Source: Torymus aiolomorphi (taxonomy: Eukaryota > Arthropoda > Insecta > Hymenoptera > Torymidae). From it: a stretch of 64,000 bases of DNA. The DNA lies in contig CM070877.1 in the NCBI GenBank assembly GCA_036365515.1, positions 86,108,022-86,172,021 on the forward strand, in the 5' to 3' direction. Both the position numbers and the translations under genes were made by a program. The notes beneath the pieces were generated by a model that was not told the DNA's origin, did no database searches, and was given only the letters and a program-made list of their open reading frames with translations. Below are positions 20,983 to 31,849 of this stretch, piece by piece. Positions within the stretch are counted from its first letter, which is position 1, and each line of letters starts with the position of its first letter.

Positions 20983-21390
20983 CAAGAAACGTTTGTGAAA
21001 CATTTGTGAAATATTCCGAGAATTGATAAGGCGATACATTACGGAAGTATTGCAGAGACATTTCATTTAATTATAATATTCCACTAATAATGACGTAATA
21101 TTCAACATTATATTGAAGAACTATTTTTCCATAATTCTATAAATGTTTTTTAATTATTTCGGAAGTATTCCGAGAAATGACATAAGCGATACATTGCGGA
21201 AATCTTAAAGATAAATTTTTCATGATATATTTCACTAAAAGCGACGTAAACTTCTCCATCAAATCGAAAAATTATTTATTAGTAAATCAAGAAACGTTTT
21301 TAAAATATTCCAAAAATATTACCTGAAACGATAATGCGATACATTGCAGAAATATTACGAAGAAACCTTTCATAAAATATTATACCTCAA
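20983..21390. repeat. Tandem array, about 155-bp unit, three copies
   Basis: GCGATACATT[AG]CGGAA-type motifs recur at about 21031, 21188 and 21338. Each is preceded by a TATTCCGAGAAxTGA-type sequence and followed by TTTCAT and a TAATGACGTAA-type motif. Divergence is high. Confidence 0.75.
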
Positions 21391-22060
21391 AACTTTAATT
21401 GTATATTATAACCTCCAAATTTTTGTATTGTAGCAATAAACAAACAAATACAATCCAAGTTTCAATAAATAATATTGAATAAATTTGCGGTTATTTATTG
21501 CATAGGCATCATTCGTAAAAGAATTAATAAAGTCAAAGAATAGTGGATAAATATTTATTTGTTATTATTAGTCAACGTAATATAGACAGATTGAAATACA
21601 TCCGAACGTATTGAGCTTCAATCATAGAATGCATCTTTTTTGTTCTTTTTTTGTTATGTTTAATGTCAAACGGTTGCTATGGTAACACTTTAAAAGAATG
21701 TTTCAGCCGACCAGAACGTCTACAAGCGCGCTTCTTCGCGCCTGTCCCGTGGTCTCTCTTCATCAATTTCAAAAATTGGTTAAGAAACAGCTGTGGCCCC
21801 GAATGAAAATTCATGCACGCGGTCGGTAACTCGTAATTTGAGACCAAGACAGAGTTTTGAAGAAATTACTTAAAAGAAAATCTCTAATTATTTATGTATA
21901 TATATGAGTGTATAAAAGTGAATTTCAATACGAACGGATTTACAAATTGGTTTCGTAACGGGCATAATATAATAAAGGCAAAGGAAGAGCGCGCGCAGCG
22001 CGCCTGAACTTTCTCGATTTTCAATATAAGATGATTATCAGACGATTTATGAATCTATGA
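21391..22060. other. No recognisable gene; GC-rich hairpin
   Basis: Mostly AT-rich. A short GC palindrome (GCGCGC-AG-CGCGC, about 21991) is the only structured motif. No coding signal was found. Confidence 0.4.
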
Positions 22061-24640
22061 AGCTTCCAAGTTGGAACCTTCCGCGAAACTTCCAGTGCTG
22101 ATCTTCTGTAAACTTTTATGTAAGCTTTTTAAAAGCTTCCCCGTAAATTTCAAGTTGCATTTTACCGCAGCACTTTTGGAACCTTCTTGTCAGCCTTCCC
22201 TAAAACTTGCTAATAGCTTCTTAGGAATGTTACTTTGGAACCCTTTTGAAAGCTTCCATTACATCCTTAAGCCAGCTATTTTTTATATTATGTTAAGAAC
22301 CCTGCTTGAAATACTTCCTGGAGTCTTCCATCAAAATTTTCCTCAAGGTTGAATTGAAACTTCCATACGAAGCTTCCTGGACTGTATTTCAAAAACTTCC
22401 CGCAATCTTTACATGAAATTTAACTTTAGATCTTCCTAGAAGCTTTATGTTAGCTTCCAAGAGCCTCCCGCGAACCTTCCAGTGCCGATTTCAGTAATGG
22501 TTTATGTAAACTTCGTGGAAACATTCTCGTAAGTATTGAGTAACATTTCACCGCAGCACTTTTGGAACCTTTCTGTTAGTCTTTCCTAACGCTATTGGCA
22601 TAGAAGCTTCCTAAAAAGGTTACTCCTGAAGCCACTCGGAAGCTTCCGGTATAACTTTAGACCAGTTGCTTTATTGTATGTCAGGTATCTTGCTTGAATA
22701 CTTCCTAGAATTTTCCATGAAAGCTTTCCTCAAGGTTTAATTGGAACATCCATAGAAAGCTTCCTGGAATCTATTTCAACAGCTTCCCGTAATATTTATA
22801 CATAATTTAAGTTTTGTTCTTCCTAGAAGCTTTATGTTAGCTTCCAAGAGCCTTCAGCGAAGCTTCCAGTGCTCATTTCAGTAATCGTTTATGTAAGCTT
22901 GATGGAAGATTTCTCGTAAATTTTGAGTAACATTTCACCGTAGCACTTTTGGAACCTTTCTGTTAGTCTTCCCTAACGGTTTCTGGAAGCTTCCTAAAAA
23001 GGTTACTCCGGAATCTAGCTGGAAGCTTCCGTTATAACTTTAGGCCAGTGGCTTTATTTATACGTCGGGAGCCTTGCTTGAATACTTCCTAGAATCTTCC
23101 ATGAAAGCTTTCCTCAAGTTTTAATTGGAACTTCCAGAGGAAGCTTCCTGGAATATATTTCAAAAGCTTCACGTAATCTTCATATATAATTTAACTTTTA
23201 TTCTTCCTAGAATCTTTATGCTAGCTGCTAAGAGCCTTCCGCGAAGCTTCCAGTGCTCATTTCAGTAATCGTTTATGTAAGCTTGATGGAAGATTTCTCG
23301 TAAATTTTGAGTAACATTTCACCGTAGCACTTTTGGAACCTTTCTGTTAGTCTTCCCTAACGATTTCTGGAAGCTTCCTAAAAAGGTTACTCCGGAATCT
23401 AGCTGGAAGCTTCCGTTATAACTTTAGGCCAGTGGCTTTATTTATACGTCGGGAGCCTTGCTTGAATACTTCCTAGAATCTTCCATGAAAGCTTTCCTCA
23501 AGTTTTAATTGGGACTTCCAGAGGAAGCTTCCTGAAATATATTTCAAAATCTTCACATAATCTTTATATGTAATTTAACTTTTATTCTTCCTAGAACTTT
23601 ATGTTAGCTTCCAAGAGCCTTCCGCGAAGCTTCTAGTGCTCATTTCAGTAATCGTTTATGTAAGCTTCGTGGGGGCTTACTCGTAAGTATTGAGTAACAT
23701 TTCACCGTAGCACTTTGGGAACCTTTCTGTTAAACTTTTCTAACGCGTTCTGGGAGCTCCCTAAAAAGGTTACTCCAGAATCTAGCCGGAAGCTTCCGTT
23801 ATAACTTTATGCCAATAGCTTTATTTATATGTCAGGAACCTTGCTTGAATACTTCCTAGAATCTTCCATGAAAGCTTTCCTCAAGCTTTAATTGGAACTT
23901 CCAGAAGAAGCTTCCTGGAATATATTTCAAAAGCTTCGCGTAATCTTTATATGTAGTTTAACTTTTATTCTTCCTAGAAGCTTTATGTTAGCTTGCAAGA
24001 GCCTTCCGTGAAGCTTCCAGTGCTCATTTCAGTAATCGATTATGTAAGCTTCGTGGAAGCTTACTCGTAAGTATTAAGTAACATTTCACCGTAGCACTTT
24101 TGGAATCTTTCTGTTAGACTTTCCTAACGCGTTCTGGAAGCTCCCTAAAAAGGTTACTCCGGAATCTAGCCGGAAGCTTCCGTTATAACTTTAGGCCAGT
24201 GGCTTTATTTATATGTCAGGAACCTTGGTTGAATACTTCCTAGAATCTTCCATGAAAGCTTTCCTCAAGGTTTAATTGAAACTTCCAGAGGAAGCTTCCT
24301 GGAATGTATTTAAAGAGCTTTCCGTAATCTTTATATGTAATTTAACTTTTGTTCTTCCTAGAAGCTTTATGTTAGCTTCCAAGAGCCTTCCGCGAAAGCT
24401 TCCAGTACTCATTTTCGATAATCTTCTATGTAAGCTTTTTGGAAGTTTCCGTAGAGCTTCCATGTAATATTTCATAGTTAGGTATTTGAAACTTTTTCTG
24501 TTTCCTTCCTGGAATCTTTCTGGAAGCTTACTTAGAAATCTTCCAATGTAACCTTCCTGAAAGTTTCAGTGAGCTTCCTGGAAGGCTCCATTAACCTTCC
24601 ACTGTAAGCTTCCTTGAAACTTTCTTCCGGAACCTTTCAT
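22061..24640. repeat. Satellite array, about 384-bp unit, 6.7 copies
   Basis: The landmark [TC]TAGCTTCCAAGAGCC recurs at 22450, 22837, 23221, 23604, 23988 and 24372, spacings 387, 384, 383, 384 and 384. An older first unit starts at 22061. Each unit has in order CCGCGAAGCTTCCAGTGC, ATTTCACCGTAGCACTTTTG, AAAAAGGTTACTCC, GCCAGTGGCTTTATTTATA, CTTCCTAGAATCTTCCATG and CTTCCTAGAAGCTTTATG. Units 3 and 4 are almost identical, outer ones diverged. A shorter internal motif, (A)AGCTTCC or its reverse GGAAGCTT, recurs many times within each unit, giving HindIII-type AAGCTT sites. Small open frames are chance. Confidence 0.97.
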
Positions 24641-24651
24641 GCTATGTAGGA

Positions 24652-25400
24652 TAGGATAGAAAGAAAAGAGGTGGTGGGGATCGGAAGTGGGAAATAGTGA
24701 GGGATATTGGTTGCCTCGCTCACACCGGTGGAGCAGGAGCTCACGCGGTGAGGAGTAGTGGGAGAAGCCCATACGATTAGAATACGGAGACTCTCGCGTA
24801 TTAGGGGTGCCACCTCTCTAATCGCATGCTTACCTGATCCAACAGTACGAAACAAGACAGTAGAGTGATGGAGAAAGGAAGTTGTAAACATGTAGAGGGG
24901 AATCTGAAAATTCTGCACTCGCCGGCCATACACAGGACACAGGACATTCCATAAATTTCGACAAGATCATAATACTAGACAAAGAACCGAACTATTTCAA
25001 GCGCACTTTTTTCGAGATGATGAACATACACTACTACAACAATACATTTAACCATATGGAAGATACCCATTTCTTAAAAAACGTATATAAAAAGACTATA
25101 GATACAATCAAGAAGCTACACATTTAAAATTCATAATATTTACAATTGCCCTCTACGTGTTTACAACCTCTTTTCTCCATCCCTCTACTGTCTTGTTTCG
25201 TACTGTTGGATCAGATGAGCATACGATTAGAGAGGTGACACGCCTAATACGCGAGAGTCTCCTTATTCTAATCGTATGGGCTTCTCCCACTACTCCTCAC
25301 CGCGTGCGCTCCTGCTCCACCGGTGTGAGCGAGGTAACCGCTATCCCTCACTATTTCCCTCTCCCGACCCCCACCACCTCTTTCCTTTCTATTCTAACAG
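24652..25400. repeat. Inverted repeat, about 250-bp arms, around a Penelope-like fragment
   Basis: Arms 24652-24900 and 25149-25400 are reverse complements with about 90 percent or more identity by eye (for example GGAGAAGCCCATACGATTAG and CTAATCGTATGGGCTTCTCC). The 248-bp spacer holds the end of a Penelope-like coding region. The right arm is downstream of that ORF, so the left arm is an inverted copy of the element's 3' region. Open frames on the arms have no domain. Confidence 0.9.
24901..25127 (+). pseudogene. Penelope-like protein, C-terminal end
   Basis: The + strand is open from about 24921 to the TAA at 25125-25127 and reads DTGHSINFDKI, ILDKEPNYFKRTFFEMMNIH and, near the end, NVYKKTIDTIKKL. 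This matches the segment after the GIY-YIG core in Penelope-like proteins (GHSINFDxxxILDxExNxxKRxxxE). RT and the GIY-YIG core itself are absent, because the fragment is truncated at the inverted arm. A hammerhead-like tail of the same element lies at 25772-25802. Confidence 0.8.
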
Positions 25401-25771
25401 TTATCATTACACCTTAATTTTAATTTATCCTCAGTGTCATTTTGGAGTTTGCCCAATCTTATAGCGAGGCACTTCCAAAATTGATGATGTGTGTGAAACG
25501 TCATAGACTTTGTAAGTTCTTACTATTACTTCATTTTTTTTTTAAATTCTTTCATATACTTATTGCATTTTAAATTCTTAGTTATTAAAAACTCTAATTA
25601 TAATCCATAGTGATTTGGCAACGTTGCGTCCGTTATGAGAATTTGAAACTCTTCGTAGACGAATGTAATATGTTATAATATTGTATTTATGGTATGTTTA
25701 TTACATATTTTGTCTAATATATTTTTTTTTTGTATATAAATCTACATGTTTAAAACTATGCTTTCCTAGCC
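25401..25771 (+). mobile_element. 3' non-coding part of the Penelope-like element
   Basis: Non-coding sequence between the inverted-repeat arm and the hammerhead-like tail. It contains TGATGATGTGTGTGAAACGTC at about 25481-25502, a possible second degenerate hammerhead core, or half of one. No gene. Confidence 0.45.
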
Positions 25772-25830
25772 CTGAAGAAAAACGTAACAACACTTTCGAA
25801 ACGTTGGTGTAATAAATTCATCAAAACAAC
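25772..25830 (+). ncRNA. Hammerhead-like motif in Penelope-like tail
   Basis: CTGAAGA (25772-25778, the hammerhead CUGANGA box) is followed by a weak stem II region and by CGAAACGTTGG (GAAAC at 25798-25802), about 20 nt apart. This is the expected layout of the hammerhead ribozymes of Penelope-like elements, but stem II (AAAACG against CTTTC) is poorly paired. It sits just before the probable 3' end (ATAAATTCATCAAAA). Confidence 0.55.
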
Positions 25831-26595
25831 TTGGTTCGTCATGAGTCCGTTTTTTACTCCTTCAAATAAGGTAATGTAAATTTAACAATAGCATTTTTGT
25901 GAAAAATTATAATTTATTTTACCATGTAAAACCATAACTTAAGTGACAATGATGTCTGAATGCTTATTCACAGGTATAAATGCACGGTTTTATCGCCAAA
26001 TAAGCAATTTAAGGGCTTTTTTCAAATAGCTAATGTAAAAATTAAGGACACTTTCATAAGAGATTTTTACAAATTTTATCATGTGATACCATAATCAAGC
26101 AAGTAATCATGTGTGTATGTTTGTTTATAGGTATTAGACGAAGGTTCACCCGCCAAAACTGTAATTTTGGTGGAAAATACCATTCAATTTTTAAATAATT
26201 TAAGGACTTGTATCTCAGAATCCTCAAAGCGTTAGGATCTACTATCGCACAGGCTTTCATGTTTAGGTAAAAGAAGAAAGATCCTGCGAGCTGGTGAGGA
26301 TCCATGACCCGGATCTGAGACACACGCTTTGTAAGTACCCCCCGGAATCGGGCTAGCCCAGGATTTTGTAAAAAGTGCCGCAAAACGGCTTATTGCGCAT
26401 GCGCAACAGGTCGTATATCAAAACTGACCTCAACATCGAATTCAACAGGTCGAAAAACTGCCTGGGTACCCTTGGATTCCTGGTAAAGGCAATTATGTAC
26501 TTGATTGTGTTTTTCTTTATTTGTTGTCAGATATTCAAATACCAATTATTTTTATATTGAACATTTGAAGGCCGTCCAAATAACTAATACTTTCG
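25831..26595. other. No recognisable gene
   Basis: AT-rich, with several short frames lacking recognisable domains (for example 26054-26383 minus). Two related stretches (TAAAACCATAACTTAAGTGA at 25926 and GATACCATAATCAAGCAAGT at 26085) hint at a diverged tandem of about 160 bp. Confidence 0.35.
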
Positions 26596-26598
26596 TAT

Positions 26599-26890
26599 TT
26601 GATATTTGGAAGCCGCTCGAATGACGAATACGGCCTTATTTGCGATTCGAACGAGTCGCGAGTCGCGAATACGGCCTTATTTGCGATTCCATCGAATCGC
26701 GGATCGCGAATACGGCTTTATTCGCGATTGGAACGAGTCGCGGATTGTGATTCGCGATTCGAACGAGTCGCGAATCGCGAATACTGCTGTGATTCGCGAT
26801 TCGAACGAGTCGCGGATCGCGAATACGGCCTTATTCGCGATTTGAACGAGTAGCGGATCGCGAATACGGATATGATTCGTGATTCGAATG
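26599..26890. repeat. Minisatellite, about 44-bp unit
   Basis: GATTCGAACGAGTCGCG[AG] and ATCGCGAATACGGCCTTATT alternate for about six units from 26630 to 26890. Open frames reading RFERVADREYG on both strands are products of the repeat. The units are palindrome-rich (TCGCGA), so strong local hairpins are possible. Confidence 0.92.
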
Positions 26891-27045
26891 GCTTTCAAAT
26901 ACCCAATATGAAAGTAATCGTGATTCGAATATCGAACAAATACCGAATTTTACAATTCTGAACCTGAGAGACGTTGGTACGGTAGACAATGTCGGCGCGC
27001 AGCGCCGCCCTTACCTCCTATTCGAGAACTCTGCACAAAGATACT

Positions 27046-27213
27046 ATGGGCTCGGATACTCAAAAAGGAACAGATAAAAAGAACACGAATTACATGGGTC
27101 TATATATCTATACATACGAGAAACAGCGAGATATAGAAGGAAGAAGATGTATATAGATATGAAAGCCATGTAATTCTTGTTCTTTTTATCTGTTCCTTTT
27201 TAAGTATCCGAGC
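27046..27213. mobile_element. Short hairpin MITE
   Basis: The left arm CTCGGATACTCAAAAAGG with AACAGATAAAAAGAACACGA and TTACATGG pairs with the right arm CCATGTAATTCTTGTTC, TTTTTATCTGTTCC and TTTTTAAGTATCCGAG. Arms are about 48 bp with one or two mismatches around a loop of about 75 bp. It has no coding content; flanking duplication was not resolved. Confidence 0.8.
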
Positions 27214-27289
27214 GCTATAGATCCCCATAAGTACTGTTCACAAAATTCACATAAGTATACATGCATGCCTGCACGCACGCATGCACGTA

Positions 27290-27407
<118 letters not shown>

Positions 27408-27558
27408 GGTTCCCCCTACTCTTAGAAGAAAACGATAGATTTCTTCAGAACCACAAGATCTATCTTTTTCAAAAGATTCGTCCGATTTGTCCCGATGATT
27501 TTTCCATACATTGTTTGCGAGGTCCTATAGTGCAAGTATCTATTTTTTTGAATATATT

Positions 27559-27819
27559 GCGAGTTTGGTATTGCCGACAAATGGAGGTTGAAAAATAATA
27601 TACGCACCATGAGAGGAAAATCGATACGATTTTTCTTCGGAAAATGCATAATATACTATTCCATAGGTATTATAGACTACTTATTAAAGTACATTCTTAA
27701 TTGAAATACGTCTAAGGAATAATATATTACGCTACTACGAAGGAAAAAAATTCTCAATTTTACTCCGGCGGTGGGTATATTATTTTTCAACATCCATGTG
27801 CCGACAATACCACATTCGC
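27559..27819. repeat. Inverted repeat, about 47-bp arms
   Basis: GCGAGTTTGGTATTGCCGAC with the following TTGAAAAATAATATACGC (27559-27605) pairs with GTATATTATTTTTCAAC ... GTCGGCAATACCACA-type sequence (27773-27819). The loop is about 168 bp. It could be a small MITE or the ends of one; no coding. Confidence 0.75.
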
Positions 27820-27879
27820 ATCTTTGAGCTGGGGTTGAAAGTGGTACTTCCGGCTAGGGTATGGTGAAAATAGTTTTTC

Positions 27880-28007
27880 GGTCTCTATGTCTCTGTCTCT
27901 ACATCTCTGTCTGAACGCCTCCCTGTACATTTCCGTCTCAAGGTCTCTATCACCACGTCACTGTCTCTACGTCTCTCTCTACATTTAGTAGAGAGCCTGT
28001 ACGTCTA
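27880..28007. repeat. 14-bp minisatellite, left segment
   Basis: Degenerate copies of TCTCTACGTCTCTG (14-bp period), the same unit as at 33710-34328 and 35660-37275. The array breaks exactly at 28010, where the DDE transposon starts after TAA, showing that this is one array cut by an insertion. Confidence 0.85.
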
Positions 28008-28009
28008 AC

Positions 28010-28880
28010 AAGGAAAGTACCACAACCAGAACTCACCGCTTTGATGATTTTTGGATATGTTCTACTGCATTGAAAAATAAGAGATACGTGTTTTTTTTAT
28101 CGGCGGAAAAACATATCTAAGGGGTGAAAACCACCCTCAAAGTTCACCCCCAAAAACAGTTTTTTTTAAATATCTTTTTTTGTAATCAATATTTTTTAAT
28201 AAAACCAAGTGGGTAATCCTTATAAAAAGTGTAACAAATTCTGATAGATTTGACTTTTGGTGGTTGCAACCCCTATTTTTAATAGGTGAAAAATTGACAA
28301 ATTGACATCAATTTCTGTAGTAAAAATTTGAAAAATACTTTAATCATGATCAAATATTTATGTTTATAAAGAAAATAAAAAAATAAAGTTAACGTTTTTT
28401 TGCATTTTTAATAAAAATATTTTTAGAGGGTAAAACCACCCCTATTAATAAAAATTAGTATTTTCGATAATACGATAGTTTAAAATCGAATTTTTAAACT
28501 TTTACTGCTTTGTAGACGTCGTTATAGTAAAAATATTCTAAAAATACACTTAAGGGGTGAAAACCGCCCTCAAAGTTTACCCCCAAAAACAGTTTTTTTT
28601 TAAATATCTTTTTTTGTAACCAATATTTTTTAATAAAACCAAGTGGGTAATAATCCTTATAAAAAGTGTAACGAATTCTGATTGTTTTGATCTTTGGAGG
28701 GTTGCAACCCCTATTTTTAATAGGCGAAAAAGTTAAAAATTGACATCAATTTTCGCAGTGAAAGAATAGTTTGGTTTTGAACAGATATTTATGTTTAGAA
28801 AGAAAATAGAGTTAACCAGTTTCTTTGTTTTTAATTAAATTATAGGAATTGCAACTCCTGTTTCTAATAAAAATAAACTG
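28010..28880 (+). repeat. Left terminal inverted repeat, two 433-bp modules
   Basis: Module landmark AAGGGGTGAAAACC occurs at 28119 and 28552, followed each time by CACCCCCAAAAACAG or TACCCCCAAAAACAG, AAACCAAGTGGGTAAT and GTTGCAACCCC. The arm is therefore an internal tandem duplication. Its outer 100 bp is unique and pairs with the right end. Confidence 0.9.
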
Positions 28881-29092
28881 GAAAAATTTATACGAATTTT
28901 TATTAAAACTCTTTATGAAAAAAAATCTTACTTTTATACATAATTGATAAAAAAAAAATTATATTTAATCTACTTCAAATATCATTTTATTTTTTGTTCA
29001 TTTATCTTCGTTAACAATTTTTTGATAGAATGCGACACACTTATTAATATAAACTTTTATGGAATTTAATACAATTTAGAAGAAATGTTTTT

Positions 29093-30811
29093 TTAACATT
29101 TTTTATTTTTTAAAGTCTGAACAGTAGTGATAATCATCAAAAAAATACTTAAAACATAGGGACTTTTTACACCAGCCACAACGTATAATTGCAACATTTT
29201 GACAGTCTTCAATTTCGCATTTTGAACTACAAGAATCTCCAAAACTAAAATTAACCGGATTATCAAATTTTTCCGGTTTTTCTTCAAGATATCCACTTTT
29301 AAACCAAGAATATTTAAAAAGATTTAAATATCTTGGTGACGAAAATTGGTTATGAACCAATGACTGAAGCTTAATAATATTGTTTCTTGAATGTAATTTC
29401 ATATAATAATCCATTAAAATAACGTTATCTGAAAAACGTCGAACAAAGTTTTTCCACACTCGAAATCCGTGTACATCTTATGGTTGGATTTTTCCTGTTG
29501 TTCCAGTTGGAATTTCCATAACATTAACGATCTTATTTTCTGGTATGGTCTCTTCAATTACTTGATCACAGTGCCCACTCCAAGAATCTAGCAGCAATAT
29601 ACTGGTAGGACCAACATTTGGATGAAAAATTGTCTTCAACCAAATTTTAAAAAGATCTAGAATAAAAGAATTACTCAATATTTTTTTTATCAGCTTTCAA
29701 TTATCTGTAAATTATATTTAATTATTACTTACTTGAAGTTAGTTTCCCAGATTTGGAGGCTTCTACGTATACTTTTGAGGTTTGAACAATTGAGATTCTA
29801 CAATTGGTCCAAACTGGCCAGATTTTTCCTTTAAAACTAAAAACAGAGGTGACAAAAGTTTTCCTTCACCTGATATCAGTGGTTGTATCGTGTAGCTGTG
29901 TGTCGTCGATGACACAGATTGTACTAGACATTGAATCTGACTTTCGCCTTCCACCGCAAGCGTCCTCCCGGAGTGCATTTCTAACTGGAATCCACTTTGA
30001 TCTGTATTATATGTATTGTGAATTCCAATTTCTTGAATAGCTTTCTTGACATTAGTAATAAATGTAAGAGCTTGTGCTTTCTAGTATGGCACTACTTTCC
30101 AAAGTTTTTTTGATAACATATTTATTGATTTTTCTAGATACAATTTTGTGAGCGATTTTAAATTTTGATAACCAGTGTTTTGAAGCTTTAAATCTAAAAT
30201 CATCAAATTCTAGAACCTTCTTTGCATGTAATGCCCGGCGACGCAAATCTTCATCATGCACGATAAGGCCAGCGTGAACAGCAGATTTAAAATTTTGTAA
30301 TACATAATCGCAAATTCGAGAAATTTTTTCTCTGTATGTACCACCTTGGTTGACTATGTGAGCCCAACGCCGAAGCTGACTGATAGAAGATACCTTTTTG
30401 TATTTACTTTTCACACTTTCAAGACGCAAATTTTTTTTTCCCACTTCTCCAATAACTCACTGCTCTTTCTTTATAATCAAAAGATAAATCTTCTTTATCT
30501 TCTTTACACTGATTTGTTGGAAATTCTACAGGAGGAGGAAAATGATACATTATTTCGTCGTCGATAATTTGTGCATCAGGATCTTTGTATTCCTCCTGGA
30601 AATCTAACGGTTCTTCTGAAATTATTTCTATGTCGTGAAATTCGTTCTTCGAGTCTAATAAAATATTTTTTATGTTTTCCGCTAACTGATTTTCTTGATA
30701 AGTAGTTGGGCTATTAATCGGTAATTCCAATGTTTGAAAGTATGCCAGTAATAAATTGATTACGTTTAAAGGATTGACTCTCATCGTGAATACTAAAAAA
30801 ATATTTAACAT
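29093..30811 (-). pseudogene. CENP-B/pogo-like HTH and DDE transposase with one intron
   Basis: Minus strand, N to C: acidic leader (30419-30811) ending DYKERAVSYWRSGKKKF; a frameshift in a T-run at about 30430; HTH part with WAHIVNQGGTYREKI and KASKHWLSKFKIAHKIVSRK (30052-30444). Then DDE: NTDQSGFQLE (first Asp, about 30000-30030), GRTLAVEGE and SYTIQPLISGEGKLL (29763-29978), ILLLDSWSGH (second Asp, 29478-29678), and GKIQP-stop-DVHGFRVW with the third Asp at about 29475. A TAA replaces a Leu codon right before that Asp. An in-frame GT-AG intron fits 29657-29732 (GTAAGT donor). C-terminal CxxC/His block at 29093-29300. Pfam DDE_1-like by pattern. Confidence 0.8.
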
Positions 30812-31054
30812 TACATAATAAAAACGTATACATTATATATAAATAAAGAATTTCTAATCCTAAAAGTATATATGCACCTATACTGCCGTGTTGATCATAA
30901 TATCAAGTCATTTAAAAAACAACCATTTAAAAAACTTAACTCGTCAATGCAAAATAAATTTACACGTTTATTTGGCGGATATATAAAGAATAAAATTAAG
31001 AAATTCACAATTATTTTGTAAATACATGGTTTAAAAAAAATGATTCTCTAATTT

Positions 31055-31849
31055 CCCTGGTGGAAATAATTTTTGTGTAAAAATGTTCAGAAATGTTTAT
31101 AAGTGTGTAAAAATGTTGTATTTCGGCACACTTTTTTACACAAATTTACACAAAAATAAATATTTTTAAACAGAAATAAATATTTCCATTAGGAGTCTGA
31201 ATTAGAGTCCCAAAAAAAGTTTAAAAGTTTAAAAATGTTTAAAAATGTGTAAAACTATTTATTTTTGTTACTGTATTCCAAAAAATTTTTTTTTTTATCA
31301 TTTTTAAATAAAAATAAACATTTTTGAACAAAAATAAACATTTTTATCAAAAAATAAACCTTTTCAAACATTTATTAACATTTTTGCACTTTCAGCAAAA
31401 TTTTTATAAATTTTCTTATAATAAGAAAATTTACAAGAATTACGGTGAAAGTGCAAAAATGTTAATAAATGTTCAAAAAAGTTTATTTTTATTTAAAAAT
31501 GTTTAGAAAAGTTTATTTCTGTTTAAAAATATTTAAAAATACTTAAAAATGTTAAATAATATTTAAAAATGTATATTTTTGTTTATAAATGTTTATTTTT
31601 GTTTATAAATGTGTAAAATTATTTAAAAGTTTTTATTTTACAAAATTAGAGAAACATATCTATTTACATTTATTTAAAAACGTTTAAGAAGGTTTATTTC
31701 TGTGTAAAAATGTTTAAAAACGTGTAAAAATGTGTGACGAAATAGAACAGAAATAAACAAAATTACACAGATTTACATATTTTTAAACTTTTTTTAAACA
31801 CTTTTAAACATTTTTGCACATTTTTACACAAAAATTTGTTTCACCAGGG
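31055..31849. mobile_element. Large inverted-repeat MITE nested in the DDE transposon
   Basis: The left end CCCTGGTGGAAATAATTTTT pairs with the right end AAATTTGTTTCACCAGGG. Inside, TGTGTAAAAATGTT and AACATTTTTACACA type motifs repeat in both orientations and the centre is a smaller palindrome (GCACTTTCAGC ... GGTGAAAGTGC at about 31386-31455). The whole 795 bp can fold into one long hairpin. No ORF. A nested age order follows: it is younger than the DDE transposon. Confidence 0.82.

Noticed and set aside
22061..24640. Possible CRISPR array because of the regular repeats
   Set aside because: The unit is 384 bp and contiguous, without unique spacers, in a eukaryotic, transposon-rich context. 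It is a satellite.
24566..25464. Frames with HYSSPRxLLLHRCERGN on both sides
   Set aside because: They come from the two arms of the inverted repeat; the similarity is explained by shared DNA, not by protein conservation.
26599..26898. Overlapping open frames on both strands reading RFERVADREYG-like repeats
   Set aside because: They are translations of a 44-bp minisatellite; equal openness on both strands argues against coding.
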